Origin: Alphaproteobacteria bacterium
Lineage (GTDB): Bacteria; Pseudomonadota; Alphaproteobacteria; UBA9655
Assembly (NCBI GenBank): GCA_019752515.1
Contig: JAIEMB010000013.1
Location: 1-60,682 of the forward strand
Length of the DNA: 60,682 nt
Direction: 5' to 3'
The notes under the pieces were generated by a model. The model did not search any database. It was given only the letters and a program-made list of their open reading frames with translations, and had not been told where the DNA came from. The first letter of the stretch is position 1. The number at the start of each line of letters is the position of its first letter. The translations under genes were made by a program, and so were the position numbers. Below, piece after piece: positions 43,831 through 52,803 of the stretch.

Positions 43831-45024
43831 ATGATTGATAATTTTATAGACAATAATAGCTTAAATCTCATTAAAGAAGCTCATAAAAAAAAACACTTTC
43901 TTCATATACCCTCTAGAAAAGACGACACTTTTAAAGACTTAATGCCTTGGAAGGAGATTAATCGGATATTAAGGCAACACCGTTTGAGATATCCTCGGTT
44001 AAGACTATGTATGGATGATAAGACTATAAAAGAAGATGAATTTATTGATATGCTCCAATCCAGAAAAGGGCCAATTTATACTAGGGTTACGGAGGAAAAA
44101 CTCTATCCTTATCTTCAGAATGGTGCCACACTTATCATTAATGGGATTGATGAATTATATGAAGAGTTAGATTTTTTTATTGGGAACCTAGAAAGACTTT
44201 TTAAAAGTAATATTCAAGCAAATTGTTATATGTCTTGGGGAACCACAAAGTGCTTTAATACCCATTGGGATTTTCATGATGTTTTAGTTTTCCAGGTTTA
44301 CGGGAGAAAGAAATGGTCAGTCTTTGAAGATAATATTAGATCACCTCTTTTTAAAGATCATCATATAGAAGGAAAGCCTCCTCAAAAGCCATTTTGGGAA
44401 AGTATCATTAAGGAAAGTGACATTCTATTTATTCCCCGAGGCTTTTGGCATCATGCGGTTGCTCTCAATGAGCCGAGCCTTCACCTTACTCTGGGTGTTG
44501 ATTTCCATACAGGTGTTGACTACGTCTCCTGGTTAGGAGAGAAATTAGCTCTTTATGAAGAGTTCAGAAAAGATATTCCATTATTTGCTGAGCAAGGAGA
44601 AATCGATCTACTTCAAGAGGAGTTTAAGAATAAATTAGTTACAGCCATGGAAACATTAAGTTTGGAAACCTATCTTAAAAGTCAAGCTTCTGAATTTTCC
44701 CACCGCGGCCGTTTTAGTTTACCTCAGGCAGGATCTTCCTCAATTAAGTTATCTTTTAAGAGCAAGCTTATATTAAATGTACCCCATATTTCTGATTACA
44801 AAGTTACAAAGGAAAAAGTATCTTTTTTTACAAAACAGAAAAAATATGAATTTTCTTTCACCTATGACCCACTTTTTAAGTTATTGTTTGATTATAAATT
44901 GCATGGAGTTTCTGAGGTTATTTCGTGTTTAGAAAAGAAAATCGATTTAGACAACCTTGGAAAGCTACTAAACCCTCTAGTTACGAATGGACTGGTAGCT
45001 CTTGTTAATTTAAATGATTATTAG
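43831..45024 (+). CDS. JmjC/cupin_4-type Fe(II)/2-oxoglutarate oxygenase of the lanthipeptide locus
   Basis: 397 aa. The double-stranded beta-helix of JmjC hydroxylases is readable: first metal ligands H145-W-D147 (CFNTHWDFHDVLVFQVYGRK), then GRKKWSVFE, and the distal His in IPRGFWHHAV (H207 or H208). A C-terminal region of about 170 residues follows, as in the bacterial ribosomal oxygenases (RoxA/YcfD group), which hydroxylate Arg in ribosomal protein L16. Members use Fe(II), O2 and 2-oxoglutarate to hydroxylate peptides. It stands beside a lanthipeptide exporter gene (convergent, 54 bases apart), so the precursor at 46939 is the likely substrate. It is not in the LanC/LanB operon. A general L16-type role is the alternative. 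Confidence 0.8.
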   Translation: MIDNFIDNNSLNLIKEAHKKKHFLHIPSRKDDTFKDLMPWKEINRILRQHRLRYPRLRLCMDDKTIKEDEFIDMLQSRKGPIYTRVTEEKLYPYLQNGATLIINGIDELYEELDFFIGNLERLFKSNIQANCYMSWGTTKCFNTHWDFHDVLVFQVYGRKKWSVFEDNIRSPLFKDHHIEGKPPQKPFWESIIKESDILFIPRGFWHHAVALNEPSLHLTLGVDFHTGVDYVSWLGEKLALYEEFRKDIPLFAEQGEIDLLQEEFKNKLVTAMETLSLETYLKSQASEFSHRGRFSLPQAGSSSIKLSFKSKLILNVPHISDYKVTKEKVSFFTKQKKYEFSFTYDPLFKLLFDYKLHGVSEVISCLEKKIDLDNLGKLLNPLVTNGLVALVNLNDY

Positions 45025-45078
45025 CTGAATAAAACATAGAGAGCTCGGTTACTAGATAGCAGATAATAGTGAGGGTTA

Positions 45079-46896
45079 TTATCCATAACTCCATTTTTTA
45101 TCTTGCTCTTCAGGTAAAAAATCTCCTATTTGAGAATCCCACAGCTTTCTATAATACCCTGATTTAGCTATAAGTTCTTGATGAGAGCCTTCCTCAATTA
45201 TCTTACCTTGGTCAAACACTAGGATACGATCCATTTTGAGAAGAGTAGAAAGCCTATGGGCAATGATAATAGTTGTCTTTTTAGAAGTGAGTTTTTCTAG
45301 GGCCTCTTGAATTTTCTGTTCCGTAATTGAATCAAGGTGAGAGGTTGCTTCATCCAAAATAAGAATGGGTGCATTTTTAAGGAAGGCTCGTGCAATAGCT
45401 ATTCTCTGACGTTGTCCACTTGAGAGCTTAACCCCTCGTTCTCCAACCAAAGTATCATACCCCCTCCCAAAACTTATGATAAATTCATGAGCATGAGCTT
45501 CTTGAGCAGCAAAAATAGCTTCTTCATCTGTACTATTCTCTTTTCCGTATTTTATATTTTCCATAATAGTACGATTAAAGAGTGAATGGTCCTGAGGAAC
45601 CATACTGATTAAGTTCCTTAAGGAGCTATGCGCAAGTTTCTGAATATCGTGCCCTTCTATAAAAATATGTCCTTGAGTGATAGGGAATAAGCCAAGAACA
45701 AGATGTGCAAAAGTTGTCTTCCCACTTCCCGAATATCCGACAAGCCCAATTTTTTCTCCCGCATAAATTGTAAGGGAAATATTTTGAAATAAAACCTCCA
45801 AAGAGGGATAAGAAAAAGTAACATTTTCAAATTTTATTGAAAGGCTTTCTTTCTGAGGTTGAAAAATTTCTTTTCCTGAATGATTGCTTAAAAATCTATC
45901 TTCGAGCTGTAAAGTCTGTGAAGTATTTAGGATTGTGTTAAATCCATGCGTTATATGTCCTAACGTTTCAGAAAAATTATTAATATCTAGAAATAAATTC
46001 TCAAGACACATAACAAGAGAAGAATTAAGAGTTAAAACAAAAGCAAAGTCCCCCACGCTCACATATCCATGCTTAAAGCCATGTAATAAAAAAAGAAAAC
46101 TCGCAGTTTGATAAACAAAGAATACCCATCCTTGTCCTATAAAAAGGCGCATAAAACGCTTACCTCTTGTTTGGTCAGCTTCTACATAAGCATCTAAGCT
46201 CTCTTTTATTTTCTTTCTTTCCTTTGCATAGCCTGCAAAAAGAAAAACGCTTATAATATTTGATAAGATGTCGACCATTTGACCTGTTACTTTTGCACGT
46301 GTCCCTGCAGCTTTCATGCTTAACTGTTGAGCTTTAACAGACAGTTTTGAAGAAAGAAGGAGAAAGGAAAATACCCATAAAATCATTGCAATACCAAAAA
46401 CAAAACTGATCTGCCATACTGCATAAAGAGCAATTCCCAAGCACAAAAGCGTACCTAACAGCCTATCAATTATCACTTGTAATAGCTCAGGTACTCCTCC
46501 CATTACATTTTCAATGTGGTTACTTAGACTACCTACAAAATGGGTTTGGAAAAAATGGTGTGATCGTTTCATGATTATATCCATTAGACGATAACCAACA
46601 TCTCTTTTAAGAGGAGAAATTAAATGAATATTAATGTAATGGTAGAAATGATATGTTGTTACGCTTAATGAACCAAATAAAATATAAAATAAGCTCGGCC
46701 ATAAAAGATTTTGATAAGTGTCTGTAGAAAATGCTGCAGGTAGGTTATCTATGATTACTTTGAGAAGATAGGGTCGCAATGTTAAATCGACTGCCCATAT
46801 AAGGCAAATAACAAACTTCCCAAGCACAAGAATTCGGTAAGGCTTTATGACATATATAATAAAGCTCAGTACATCCCTTGGGACAAATAATGCCAT
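45079..46896 (-). CDS. ABC exporter (LanT-like, no peptidase domain)
   Basis: 605 aa half-transporter: six TM segments in the first 320 residues, then an ATPase with Walker A (GLVGYSGSGKTTFAHLVLGL), signature (KLSSGQRQRIAIARAFL), Walker B (PILILDEATSHLDS) and H-loop (IIAHRLSTLLKM). It works as a homodimer and expels a substrate across the inner membrane. There is no N-terminal C39 protease domain, so it resembles NisT, which exports class I lanthipeptides with the leader still attached. The precursor gene ends 42 bases upstream in the same direction, so precursor and exporter form one operon. A lipid exporter (MsbA-like) role is the alternative, less likely by context. Confidence 0.85.
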   Translation of the reverse strand: MALFVPRDVLSFIIYVIKPYRILVLGKFVICLIWAVDLTLRPYLLKVIIDNLPAAFSTDTYQNLLWPSLFYILFGSLSVTTYHFYHYINIHLISPLKRDVGYRLMDIIMKRSHHFFQTHFVGSLSNHIENVMGGVPELLQVIIDRLLGTLLCLGIALYAVWQISFVFGIAMILWVFSFLLLSSKLSVKAQQLSMKAAGTRAKVTGQMVDILSNIISVFLFAGYAKERKKIKESLDAYVEADQTRGKRFMRLFIGQGWVFFVYQTASFLFLLHGFKHGYVSVGDFAFVLTLNSSLVMCLENLFLDINNFSETLGHITHGFNTILNTSQTLQLEDRFLSNHSGKEIFQPQKESLSIKFENVTFSYPSLEVLFQNISLTIYAGEKIGLVGYSGSGKTTFAHLVLGLFPITQGHIFIEGHDIQKLAHSSLRNLISMVPQDHSLFNRTIMENIKYGKENSTDEEAIFAAQEAHAHEFIISFGRGYDTLVGERGVKLSSGQRQRIAIARAFLKNAPILILDEATSHLDSITEQKIQEALEKLTSKKTTIIIAHRLSTLLKMDRILVFDQGKIIEEGSHQELIAKSGYYRKLWDSQIGDFLPEEQDKKWSYG

Positions 46897-46938
46897 ATTG
46901 GAATATGAGCTAAAAATTTATAAGCAATAAAAAATCAC

Positions 46939-47145
46939 TCAGCCGCAAACATTCCTGCACGTCCAGCATTCACTTCTGTTATTCTGTGTACGGCACTGTT
47001 TTAGTGTGCAGTTGTCTGAAGTACGCCCTGGGACCGGCCCAAAATTTAATGCTTCTTCATTAATTTGCAAATCAATGTCGTATATATCGACGCTTTTGTC
47101 CTCCATAGAGTGCAAGGTCATTTTGTGCGAAGTTGAAAATGTCAT
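46939..47145 (-). CDS. lanA: Class I lanthipeptide precursor peptide
   Basis: 68 aa, ATG placed by a perfect AAGGAGG nine bases upstream. The leader (1-41) is acidic and Cys-free and has YDID at 22-25 (VDIYDIDLQ), a variant of the FNLD box bound by LanB/LanC. It ends FGPVPGR; a cut after R41 would parallel the nisin leader end ASPR. The putative core (42-68) has five Cys (46, 51, 60, 63, 67) and six Ser/Thr (T42, S43, T47, T53, S58, T62), the raw material for (methyl)lanthionine rings. It also holds three Arg and one Trp, possible oxygenase targets. LanB, LanC and exporter genes lie within 3 kb. I recognise no known lanthipeptide in the core. Confidence 0.85.
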   Translation of the reverse strand: MTFSTSHKMTLHSMEDKSVDIYDIDLQINEEALNFGPVPGRTSDNCTLKQCRTQNNRSECWTCRNVCG

Positions 47146-47340
47146 TGCTGTTTTCCTCCTTGTTTTTATACTTGCTTAACCATGTTGCCAGATAAGAGTA
47201 GGATGTCAAGAGAATTCAATCAATTTTAACAAAATTTTATATACTTCTACAAATGCAGACCCCTCTTGTATCTTAGGAAAAAAGCTTTTATCCTTCTTTT
47301 TATTAAACTAATAATAACTTAGAAAAATAATTTCAGAGCG
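47146..47340. promoter_or_regulatory. Divergent promoter region of the lanthipeptide locus
   Basis: The 195 bases separate the leftward precursor-exporter operon from the rightward oxygenase-LanC-LanB operon, so both promoters must be here. It is strongly AT-rich. A TATAAA on the minus strand, 12 bases before the AAGGAGG, might serve the precursor, but no good -35 partner is evident. No regulator gene lies in the locus, so control is unknown. Confidence 0.4.
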
Positions 47341-48294
47341 ATGTCCCAAGGTAAAAAATCCACATTTGCATGCTATGAAAAATATGACCCTATACTGGTT
47401 GATAGGCTACTTAACCACGTAGTAAATCCATTTGTTTTTTCTTATAGACTTGATTCTTGGCCTGCCTTTTCTCTCTGGACGCCTTCTTTTTTTAAAGAAA
47501 CGTATGGCGATCAGATAGTAGATATTAATCCTCATTTGCCAGATAAGGCAGCTCCTTATCTCTATAACATGGATTCTCAAACCACTTTAATGAAGTTAAA
47601 AGATTTTATTGATTTAATGCTTACTAATAGAAGCTGTTACTTAGCGGAAGCGCCTGTGGAAACTTTCCAGGGATTAGAAGAGCAGCAAAATCTTTTAGAG
47701 CTTATCCCCCCTTCAGAAAGGGAAAAAGAAGCACGGATTAGTCTCTGGATGGGAGCGAATACACGGTCAGGACTTCACTTTGACATGTTGGATAACTTCT
47801 TAGTCCAAGTTTATGGGATTAAGAAATTTGTGCTTATTCCTCCAGAGGATATCCGACTGACCTATCCCATTCCTAGTCATTTTTCAAAAAGTCCTATTAA
47901 CCCTCTTGTCCCTGATTTAAAAAGATTTCCAAAATTTAAAAAAGCTCACCTCTTTAAGGGAGAGCTCAAGCCAGGAGATGCTTTATTTATTCCAAAAGGA
48001 TGGTATCATTATTTATATGCCCCCCAACAATCGATTTCTCTTAATTGTTTTTATGGAAAGCCTTTTTTTACTAAAGACCTTCTTTGCATCTTTTTTAAAG
48101 CCGGGTGGAAACCCTGGGTTGCAACGAGTAAGGACTTTCTTTGGCATGGACTTCTTTCAAGGCCGTATGAGGGGAAGTTGTTTTGCCCTAATCCTTTTGG
48201 GAAGGTTTTATATGACCGTTTATTATTTTTTATAAAACATTTACGTTTTAAATATATCTTAAAATCTAAATCTCATCTTAAGGAAACCTTATGA
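47341..48294 (+). CDS. JmjC/cupin_8-type oxygenase, first gene of the oxygenase-LanC-LanB operon
   Basis: 317 aa. The cupin_8 (FIH/JMJD-like) core shows ISLWMGANTRSGLHFDMLDN with H146-F-D148, then FLVQVYGIKKFVLIPPED, LKPGDALFIPKGWYHYLYAP with H223 as third iron ligand, and ISLNCFYGK. These enzymes hydroxylate protein side chains using Fe(II) and 2-oxoglutarate. It overlaps the LanC start in an ATGA, so it is produced together with the ring-forming enzymes. That is strong contextual evidence for a tailoring role. It is different in length and subfamily from the oxygenase at 43831, so two distinct modifications or two steps are likely. Confidence 0.82.
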   Translation: MSQGKKSTFACYEKYDPILVDRLLNHVVNPFVFSYRLDSWPAFSLWTPSFFKETYGDQIVDINPHLPDKAAPYLYNMDSQTTLMKLKDFIDLMLTNRSCYLAEAPVETFQGLEEQQNLLELIPPSEREKEARISLWMGANTRSGLHFDMLDNFLVQVYGIKKFVLIPPEDIRLTYPIPSHFSKSPINPLVPDLKRFPKFKKAHLFKGELKPGDALFIPKGWYHYLYAPQQSISLNCFYGKPFFTKDLLCIFFKAGWKPWVATSKDFLWHGLLSRPYEGKLFCPNPFGKVLYDRLLFFIKHLRFKYILKSKSHLKETL

Positions 48295-49661
48295 AAAGTC
48301 CTACTCAACCACTCTCCTATGTGCTCGAGAGAAATAAGCGAAATAAAATAGAAAAAAAGGACTTAGATCACTTAATTAATACACTTTCTGAACGCCTAAA
48401 AAACCCAGATTACATATATACTTTTATGCAAGACCCCCTATGTGATCCTCTCTCGCTTGCAGAAGGATATCCTGGTCTTCTTATTCTCTTTGTTATTTTG
48501 TACCAAAGAGGCATGCTAGCTGAAAGTAAAGAAAAACTCATTCATCCTTATATCCTTAAAATTAAAGAAGCTGCTGAGAATACTACAAGCCTGAATCTCT
48601 CTTTATTTTCTGGCATAGCAGGTATTTGTTTTGCTTTAAAATTTGCGGTAACTATTGAAGGACGGTATGGCCGTCTTTTAGAAACATTGAACACTATTCT
48701 TCTTAATCATATGGAACAAGCTTATTTTAATCCGTTAATGGAAAGCATTAAACAAAACCAATCACGTGTTTCGGGGCATTATGATGTTATTCAAGGAATT
48801 TCAGGAGTTGGATATTATGCCCTTAGCAACATGCAAAATCCTCTTTTTAAGGATCTTAGTCAAAAAATTCTAAATGTACTTGTTGCACTCTGTAAACCCT
48901 TTCCGAGAGAAGGAATAACCATACCTGGATGGCATGTAACTAAAGATGATCCATTAAATAAAAATTATTATCTCTCCACGCCCGAAGGTAATTTTAATTT
49001 AGGCTTCTCTCATGGGGTCCCGGGCATTCTTGGTTTACTCTCAGCAGCTGCTTTAAAAGGGGTTGTTGTTAAAGGACAGAAAGAAACAATCCAAATACTT
49101 TCGGAGTGGGTTTGCAAAAAGTCCTTTAAGGACGCAAAAGATGCCATACGCTGGTCTCACAGCGTGTCTTGGAAGGAGGAGCTTTCAGATAAACTTTTTT
49201 TGCCCAAAGAACCCTCTCAAGACGGCTGGTGTTATGGCGTTCCCGGAGTTGCAAGAAGTTTATTTCTAGCAGGGCGAGTTCTGGAAGATAAGAACTTAAA
49301 AGATTACGCACTCAAAGCGTTTCAGGGAATCTTTACCCGCTCACCTGCTGATTGGAAGCTCCATGGCCCCGCTGTCTGTCACGGTATATCTGGGCTCCTC
49401 TTGTTGACGTTTATAATGGCCCAAGAAACTAGATGCTTATACCTTACTTCACAGGTGAGCTATCTTCAGGAGATTCTATTGTCCCATTATAAGCCAGATA
49501 GTTCTTTTGGATTTCAAGATATTGAATATGGGCCTCAAGGAGAGCACATCGCAGTTGACAAGCCTGGCTTTATGAACGGAACAGCAGGCATCCTCTTAAC
49601 ATTGCTAACACTTACTGGACCAGTTTCTGATTGGCATCTACCATTTCTAGCTTATGTCTAA
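48291..49661 (+). CDS. lanC: LanC-like lanthionine synthetase (cyclase)
   Basis: 456 aa, slightly longer than NisC (about 414). The alpha-toroid repeat motifs are present (LAEGYPGLLILF, LFSGIAGICFALK, GHYDVIQGISGVGYYAL, FSHGVPGILGLLSAA, FMNGTAGILLTLL). Zinc ligands are C314 (GWCYGVPGV), C363 and H364 (VCHGISGLL). The enzyme adds Cys thiols to dehydroalanine or dehydrobutyrine in the precursor, forming thioether rings. The start overlaps the oxygenase stop (ATGA) and the stop overlaps the LanB start by eight bases, so the three genes are translationally coupled. The ligand set is complete, so activity is expected. Confidence 0.92.
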   Translation: MKSPTQPLSYVLERNKRNKIEKKDLDHLINTLSERLKNPDYIYTFMQDPLCDPLSLAEGYPGLLILFVILYQRGMLAESKEKLIHPYILKIKEAAENTTSLNLSLFSGIAGICFALKFAVTIEGRYGRLLETLNTILLNHMEQAYFNPLMESIKQNQSRVSGHYDVIQGISGVGYYALSNMQNPLFKDLSQKILNVLVALCKPFPREGITIPGWHVTKDDPLNKNYYLSTPEGNFNLGFSHGVPGILGLLSAAALKGVVVKGQKETIQILSEWVCKKSFKDAKDAIRWSHSVSWKEELSDKLFLPKEPSQDGWCYGVPGVARSLFLAGRVLEDKNLKDYALKAFQGIFTRSPADWKLHGPAVCHGISGLLLLTFIMAQETRCLYLTSQVSYLQEILLSHYKPDSSFGFQDIEYGPQGEHIAVDKPGFMNGTAGILLTLLTLTGPVSDWHLPFLAYV

Positions 49662-52600
49662 AGCTCTTTTTACCCCTGCTTCGTTTTTTATGGTGCGGGC
49701 GCCCACCTGGCCCTTCCAAATGTATGAGCGTTTTCTTGCGCAAGATAACTGGTTGGAAAATCTTATGGCCTTTTACGACAGTAATGAATTTTTGCGCGAA
49801 GCCATTTATATGGCGTCTCCTTCTCTTTATAAATCTCTTAGTAATCTTTCTTTAAGAGAGTACAAAGATGGAAAGCCAGTTAAAAACTATGAAAAATTAG
49901 GCATTAGCCTTTGGAAATACACCTTACGCATGTCAACGCGTGCCACGCCTTTTGGCTTATTTGCTTTTGTAGCGAGAGGAAGTTGGTCAAACAAGATGTT
50001 TTTTGAAATTGACCTAAAAGAAATACACAAACGCACTCGACCTGATTTTGAGTGGCTGGATTCATTTATACGTAATCTCTATCATGATTCCCAACACTTT
50101 TTTCGACTACCTGTTTACATGAACCCATTAATACAACAACGAGGAGATCGCATTTTTCTAACGTATATGCGGCTAGTGGATGATGAAGTTCATAAATCCA
50201 ATAAAACTGCCTCAATTAAGTCAAACAAACTAATTGATTTGATTTTTGTCTACGCAAAAAAGCCAATTGTTGTTAAAAACTTAGTTAAAAAAATTAAAGA
50301 ACACTTACCCAATAGCGATGGAGAAAAGATAAGTAACCTTGTTGAAAAGCTCTTGCTGAGCCAATTTCTTCTTCCTGATCTTTTTCCTTCTTTGCTAAGT
50401 CCTACCCCCTTTCAAGATTTTATAGACTCTATTCCTGCTGAGATAGGTTTTCAAAATATTGCTTATCAAATTAAGCTTTACGATAATACCCCTGTGGGTA
50501 GAGGAGAAACTAAACTAGAAAAACTTTACCAAGAGATGAAAAGTAAGGCAGATACACCATTTTGCATTCAAAGTGATAGTTACTATACAGGGAAAGAGCT
50601 TTCTCTTCCGTACACTGTTGGCAAAGAGTTAGGGAAAGCTATTTCTTTTTTATGGAAGCTGGGAGTATTTTACCAACATCCCTTAGAGCTTGATTCCTAT
50701 CTTAGGAAATTTATAGAAAAGTATGGTTTTGAACGCACAATCCCTCTCCTTGAAATGCTAAGCGAAGAAAAAGGCCTTGGGTCTGTTTATAAGGTTGCTG
50801 AGCCTACTTCACAAAAAACCTCACCTCTTACCCAAATATGGGAACAATGGCTAGACAATACTTGGCAAGAATCTTTACTTCACAAAAAAAAAGAAATCGA
50901 ACTCACAGATTCTCTTGTTGACAATTTTCTCAATATTACCACCGAAAAGGCTCCCGACCCTTATGAGGCTTTAAATTCTTTAGATGTCTTTTGTAAAGTT
51001 TGGGGCCCCTCACCGGAAGATATAAATCAAGGGAACTTTATGTTACAGTACTGCCAGTCAGCTTGGCAAGGAGTTAGCGCCTTCGGGAGGTTTTTAGACA
51101 TTTTAGGCCCTCATATACAAGATCAAGCTCGCCAATTGCTACAAAAGGAAGAACAACAAGAACTTCAGACACTATTTATTGAGGCCTCTTATTTTCCCAA
51201 GTCTATGCGTTATGCAAATGTTTCAAGTTATCCTTGCCTTAGAGCCTATCGCTTAGATTTAACTGAACAAAAATGTACGGAGGGCAATCTCGCCTTAGAA
51301 GATATTTATGTAGGGGCTACACCTGACAGATTTTATCTAACACTGAAGGAGGGCGGGGTTGAGATCAACGCCTGTAGCGGAAGCATGGTTAATACATCTA
51401 TTGCTCCTGAAGCTTTTCAGTTTATGTATGATGTAAGCCAAGCTAAATACCAATCTCTTTATAATTTTTCTTGGGGGAAGAAGGAAAAAACTGCAAATTT
51501 TTTACCTCGTATACGCTACAGGAAAACAATCCTTTCTCCTGCTAAATGGAACTTGGGAGGAGATCATTTCCGCAGAAAAACCCTTGATAAAGTAAAAGCT
51601 GACTTTAAAACATGGGCGGACGAGTGGGCTCTACCTTCCCGTTGTTTTCTCGGTTATCAGGAAGATCAAAATATATTGATTGACAGAGCTTATGAAACTC
51701 ACATTGAAATGCTTGCACGAAAACTTATAAAAGGAGAATCTCTCAAGTTTACCGAACTTTTAGAAAATCCTTCTCTTAAAAGTTCAGAAGGTTATCATTT
51801 TACAGAAATCATCGTTCCTTTTTTAAAAAACTCAATCTATACAAAAAGGGAAGCATCTTACATCCCGCGGCCTCATATACCTATTCCTGTTGAAGCCCGC
51901 TGGAAATTTCCAGGTCAGGAGTGGCTGTATTTAAAACTTTATGTAGCCCATGAGGTTGAAGATTTTTTTCTCCTTAACCGTTTATCCCCTTTTATGGAGC
52001 ATATCGGCCAAGATCTCAATGAGTATCAATGGTTCTTTGTAAGGTACGGTGATCCAGAACCTCATTTACGTTTGCGTATTAAGCTTGATACGCAAACAGC
52101 CTTTTCTGGTGTTATTTCTATTTTTGAGCCTATGTATAGCCAATGGATGAAAGAAGGTTTGATAAAAAATGTTGTTATTGCGAGCTATGAAAGAGAAGTA
52201 GAGCGTTATGGAGGAGTTAATCTTATTGATGCAGTGGAGGAGTTTTTTTGTGCTGATACAATTGCTACTATTAGCTGGTTAAAATCAATTAAAGGAAAAA
52301 CATCTTATCCTGAGCCCGTCTTACATGGGTTAAGTATTATAAATTTTTTCCAAAGCTTCAGTTTATCTATTGATGAGATGCTTTCTGTTTTAATGGATGA
52401 TTCAACCCACAAAAACCAAAAAATTAAGCGTAATAGTAACTACAAGAATCTTTTAAGCTTTTTACTTGAAAAGCTGAATAGGAACGCCGAAAAGGACACT
52501 CCTTATGAGGTAGAAAAAACTAAATATGTATCAAGTCTACGCTTGGAAGCTATAAAAGTTTTTTCTGAACAATCAAAAAGGATCGGACTTTCGCAAATTA

Positions 52601-52755
52601 GTTTATACCAAATTTATAGAAATCTTATTCACATGCATTGTAACCGGTTAGGCTGTACACTTGAAATGGAAAGAGAAACCATTTTGTATGCACGTGATGC
52701 TTTACTACAATTAAAGTGGCAAAACAAAATTCATAAAGCCCAAAATGTAGTATAA
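49654..52755 (+). CDS. lanB: LanB lanthipeptide dehydratase (full length)
   Basis: 1033 aa, the normal length for a complete class I dehydratase such as NisB (about 990). The N-terminal domain (about 1-690) includes the conserved KYTLRMSTRATPFGLFAFVA segment and ANVSSYPCLRAYRLDL region used for tRNA-Glu-dependent glutamylation of Ser/Thr. The C-terminal elimination domain (about 745-1025) shows WLYLKLYVAHEVEDFFLLNR, then QWFFVRYGDPEPHLRLRI. Together these convert Ser and Thr of the precursor to dehydroalanine and dehydrobutyrine, requiring glutamyl-tRNA. It is the last gene of the coupled operon. Both domains are in one chain, unlike the split thiopeptide type. Confidence 0.93.
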   Translation: MSKALFTPASFFMVRAPTWPFQMYERFLAQDNWLENLMAFYDSNEFLREAIYMASPSLYKSLSNLSLREYKDGKPVKNYEKLGISLWKYTLRMSTRATPFGLFAFVARGSWSNKMFFEIDLKEIHKRTRPDFEWLDSFIRNLYHDSQHFFRLPVYMNPLIQQRGDRIFLTYMRLVDDEVHKSNKTASIKSNKLIDLIFVYAKKPIVVKNLVKKIKEHLPNSDGEKISNLVEKLLLSQFLLPDLFPSLLSPTPFQDFIDSIPAEIGFQNIAYQIKLYDNTPVGRGETKLEKLYQEMKSKADTPFCIQSDSYYTGKELSLPYTVGKELGKAISFLWKLGVFYQHPLELDSYLRKFIEKYGFERTIPLLEMLSEEKGLGSVYKVAEPTSQKTSPLTQIWEQWLDNTWQESLLHKKKEIELTDSLVDNFLNITTEKAPDPYEALNSLDVFCKVWGPSPEDINQGNFMLQYCQSAWQGVSAFGRFLDILGPHIQDQARQLLQKEEQQELQTLFIEASYFPKSMRYANVSSYPCLRAYRLDLTEQKCTEGNLALEDIYVGATPDRFYLTLKEGGVEINACSGSMVNTSIAPEAFQFMYDVSQAKYQSLYNFSWGKKEKTANFLPRIRYRKTILSPAKWNLGGDHFRRKTLDKVKADFKTWADEWALPSRCFLGYQEDQNILIDRAYETHIEMLARKLIKGESLKFTELLENPSLKSSEGYHFTEIIVPFLKNSIYTKREASYIPRPHIPIPVEARWKFPGQEWLYLKLYVAHEVEDFFLLNRLSPFMEHIGQDLNEYQWFFVRYGDPEPHLRLRIKLDTQTAFSGVISIFEPMYSQWMKEGLIKNVVIASYEREVERYGGVNLIDAVEEFFCADTIATISWLKSIKGKTSYPEPVLHGLSIINFFQSFSLSIDEMLSVLMDDSTHKNQKIKRNSNYKNLLSFLLEKLNRNAEKDTPYEVEKTKYVSSLRLEAIKVFSEQSKRIGLSQISLYQIYRNLIHMHCNRLGCTLEMERETILYARDALLQLKWQNKIHKAQNVV

Positions 52756-52803
52756 AGAAATTACCTATTAACCCATGGAATTACTCTCAATTCATACAGT
52801 AGC

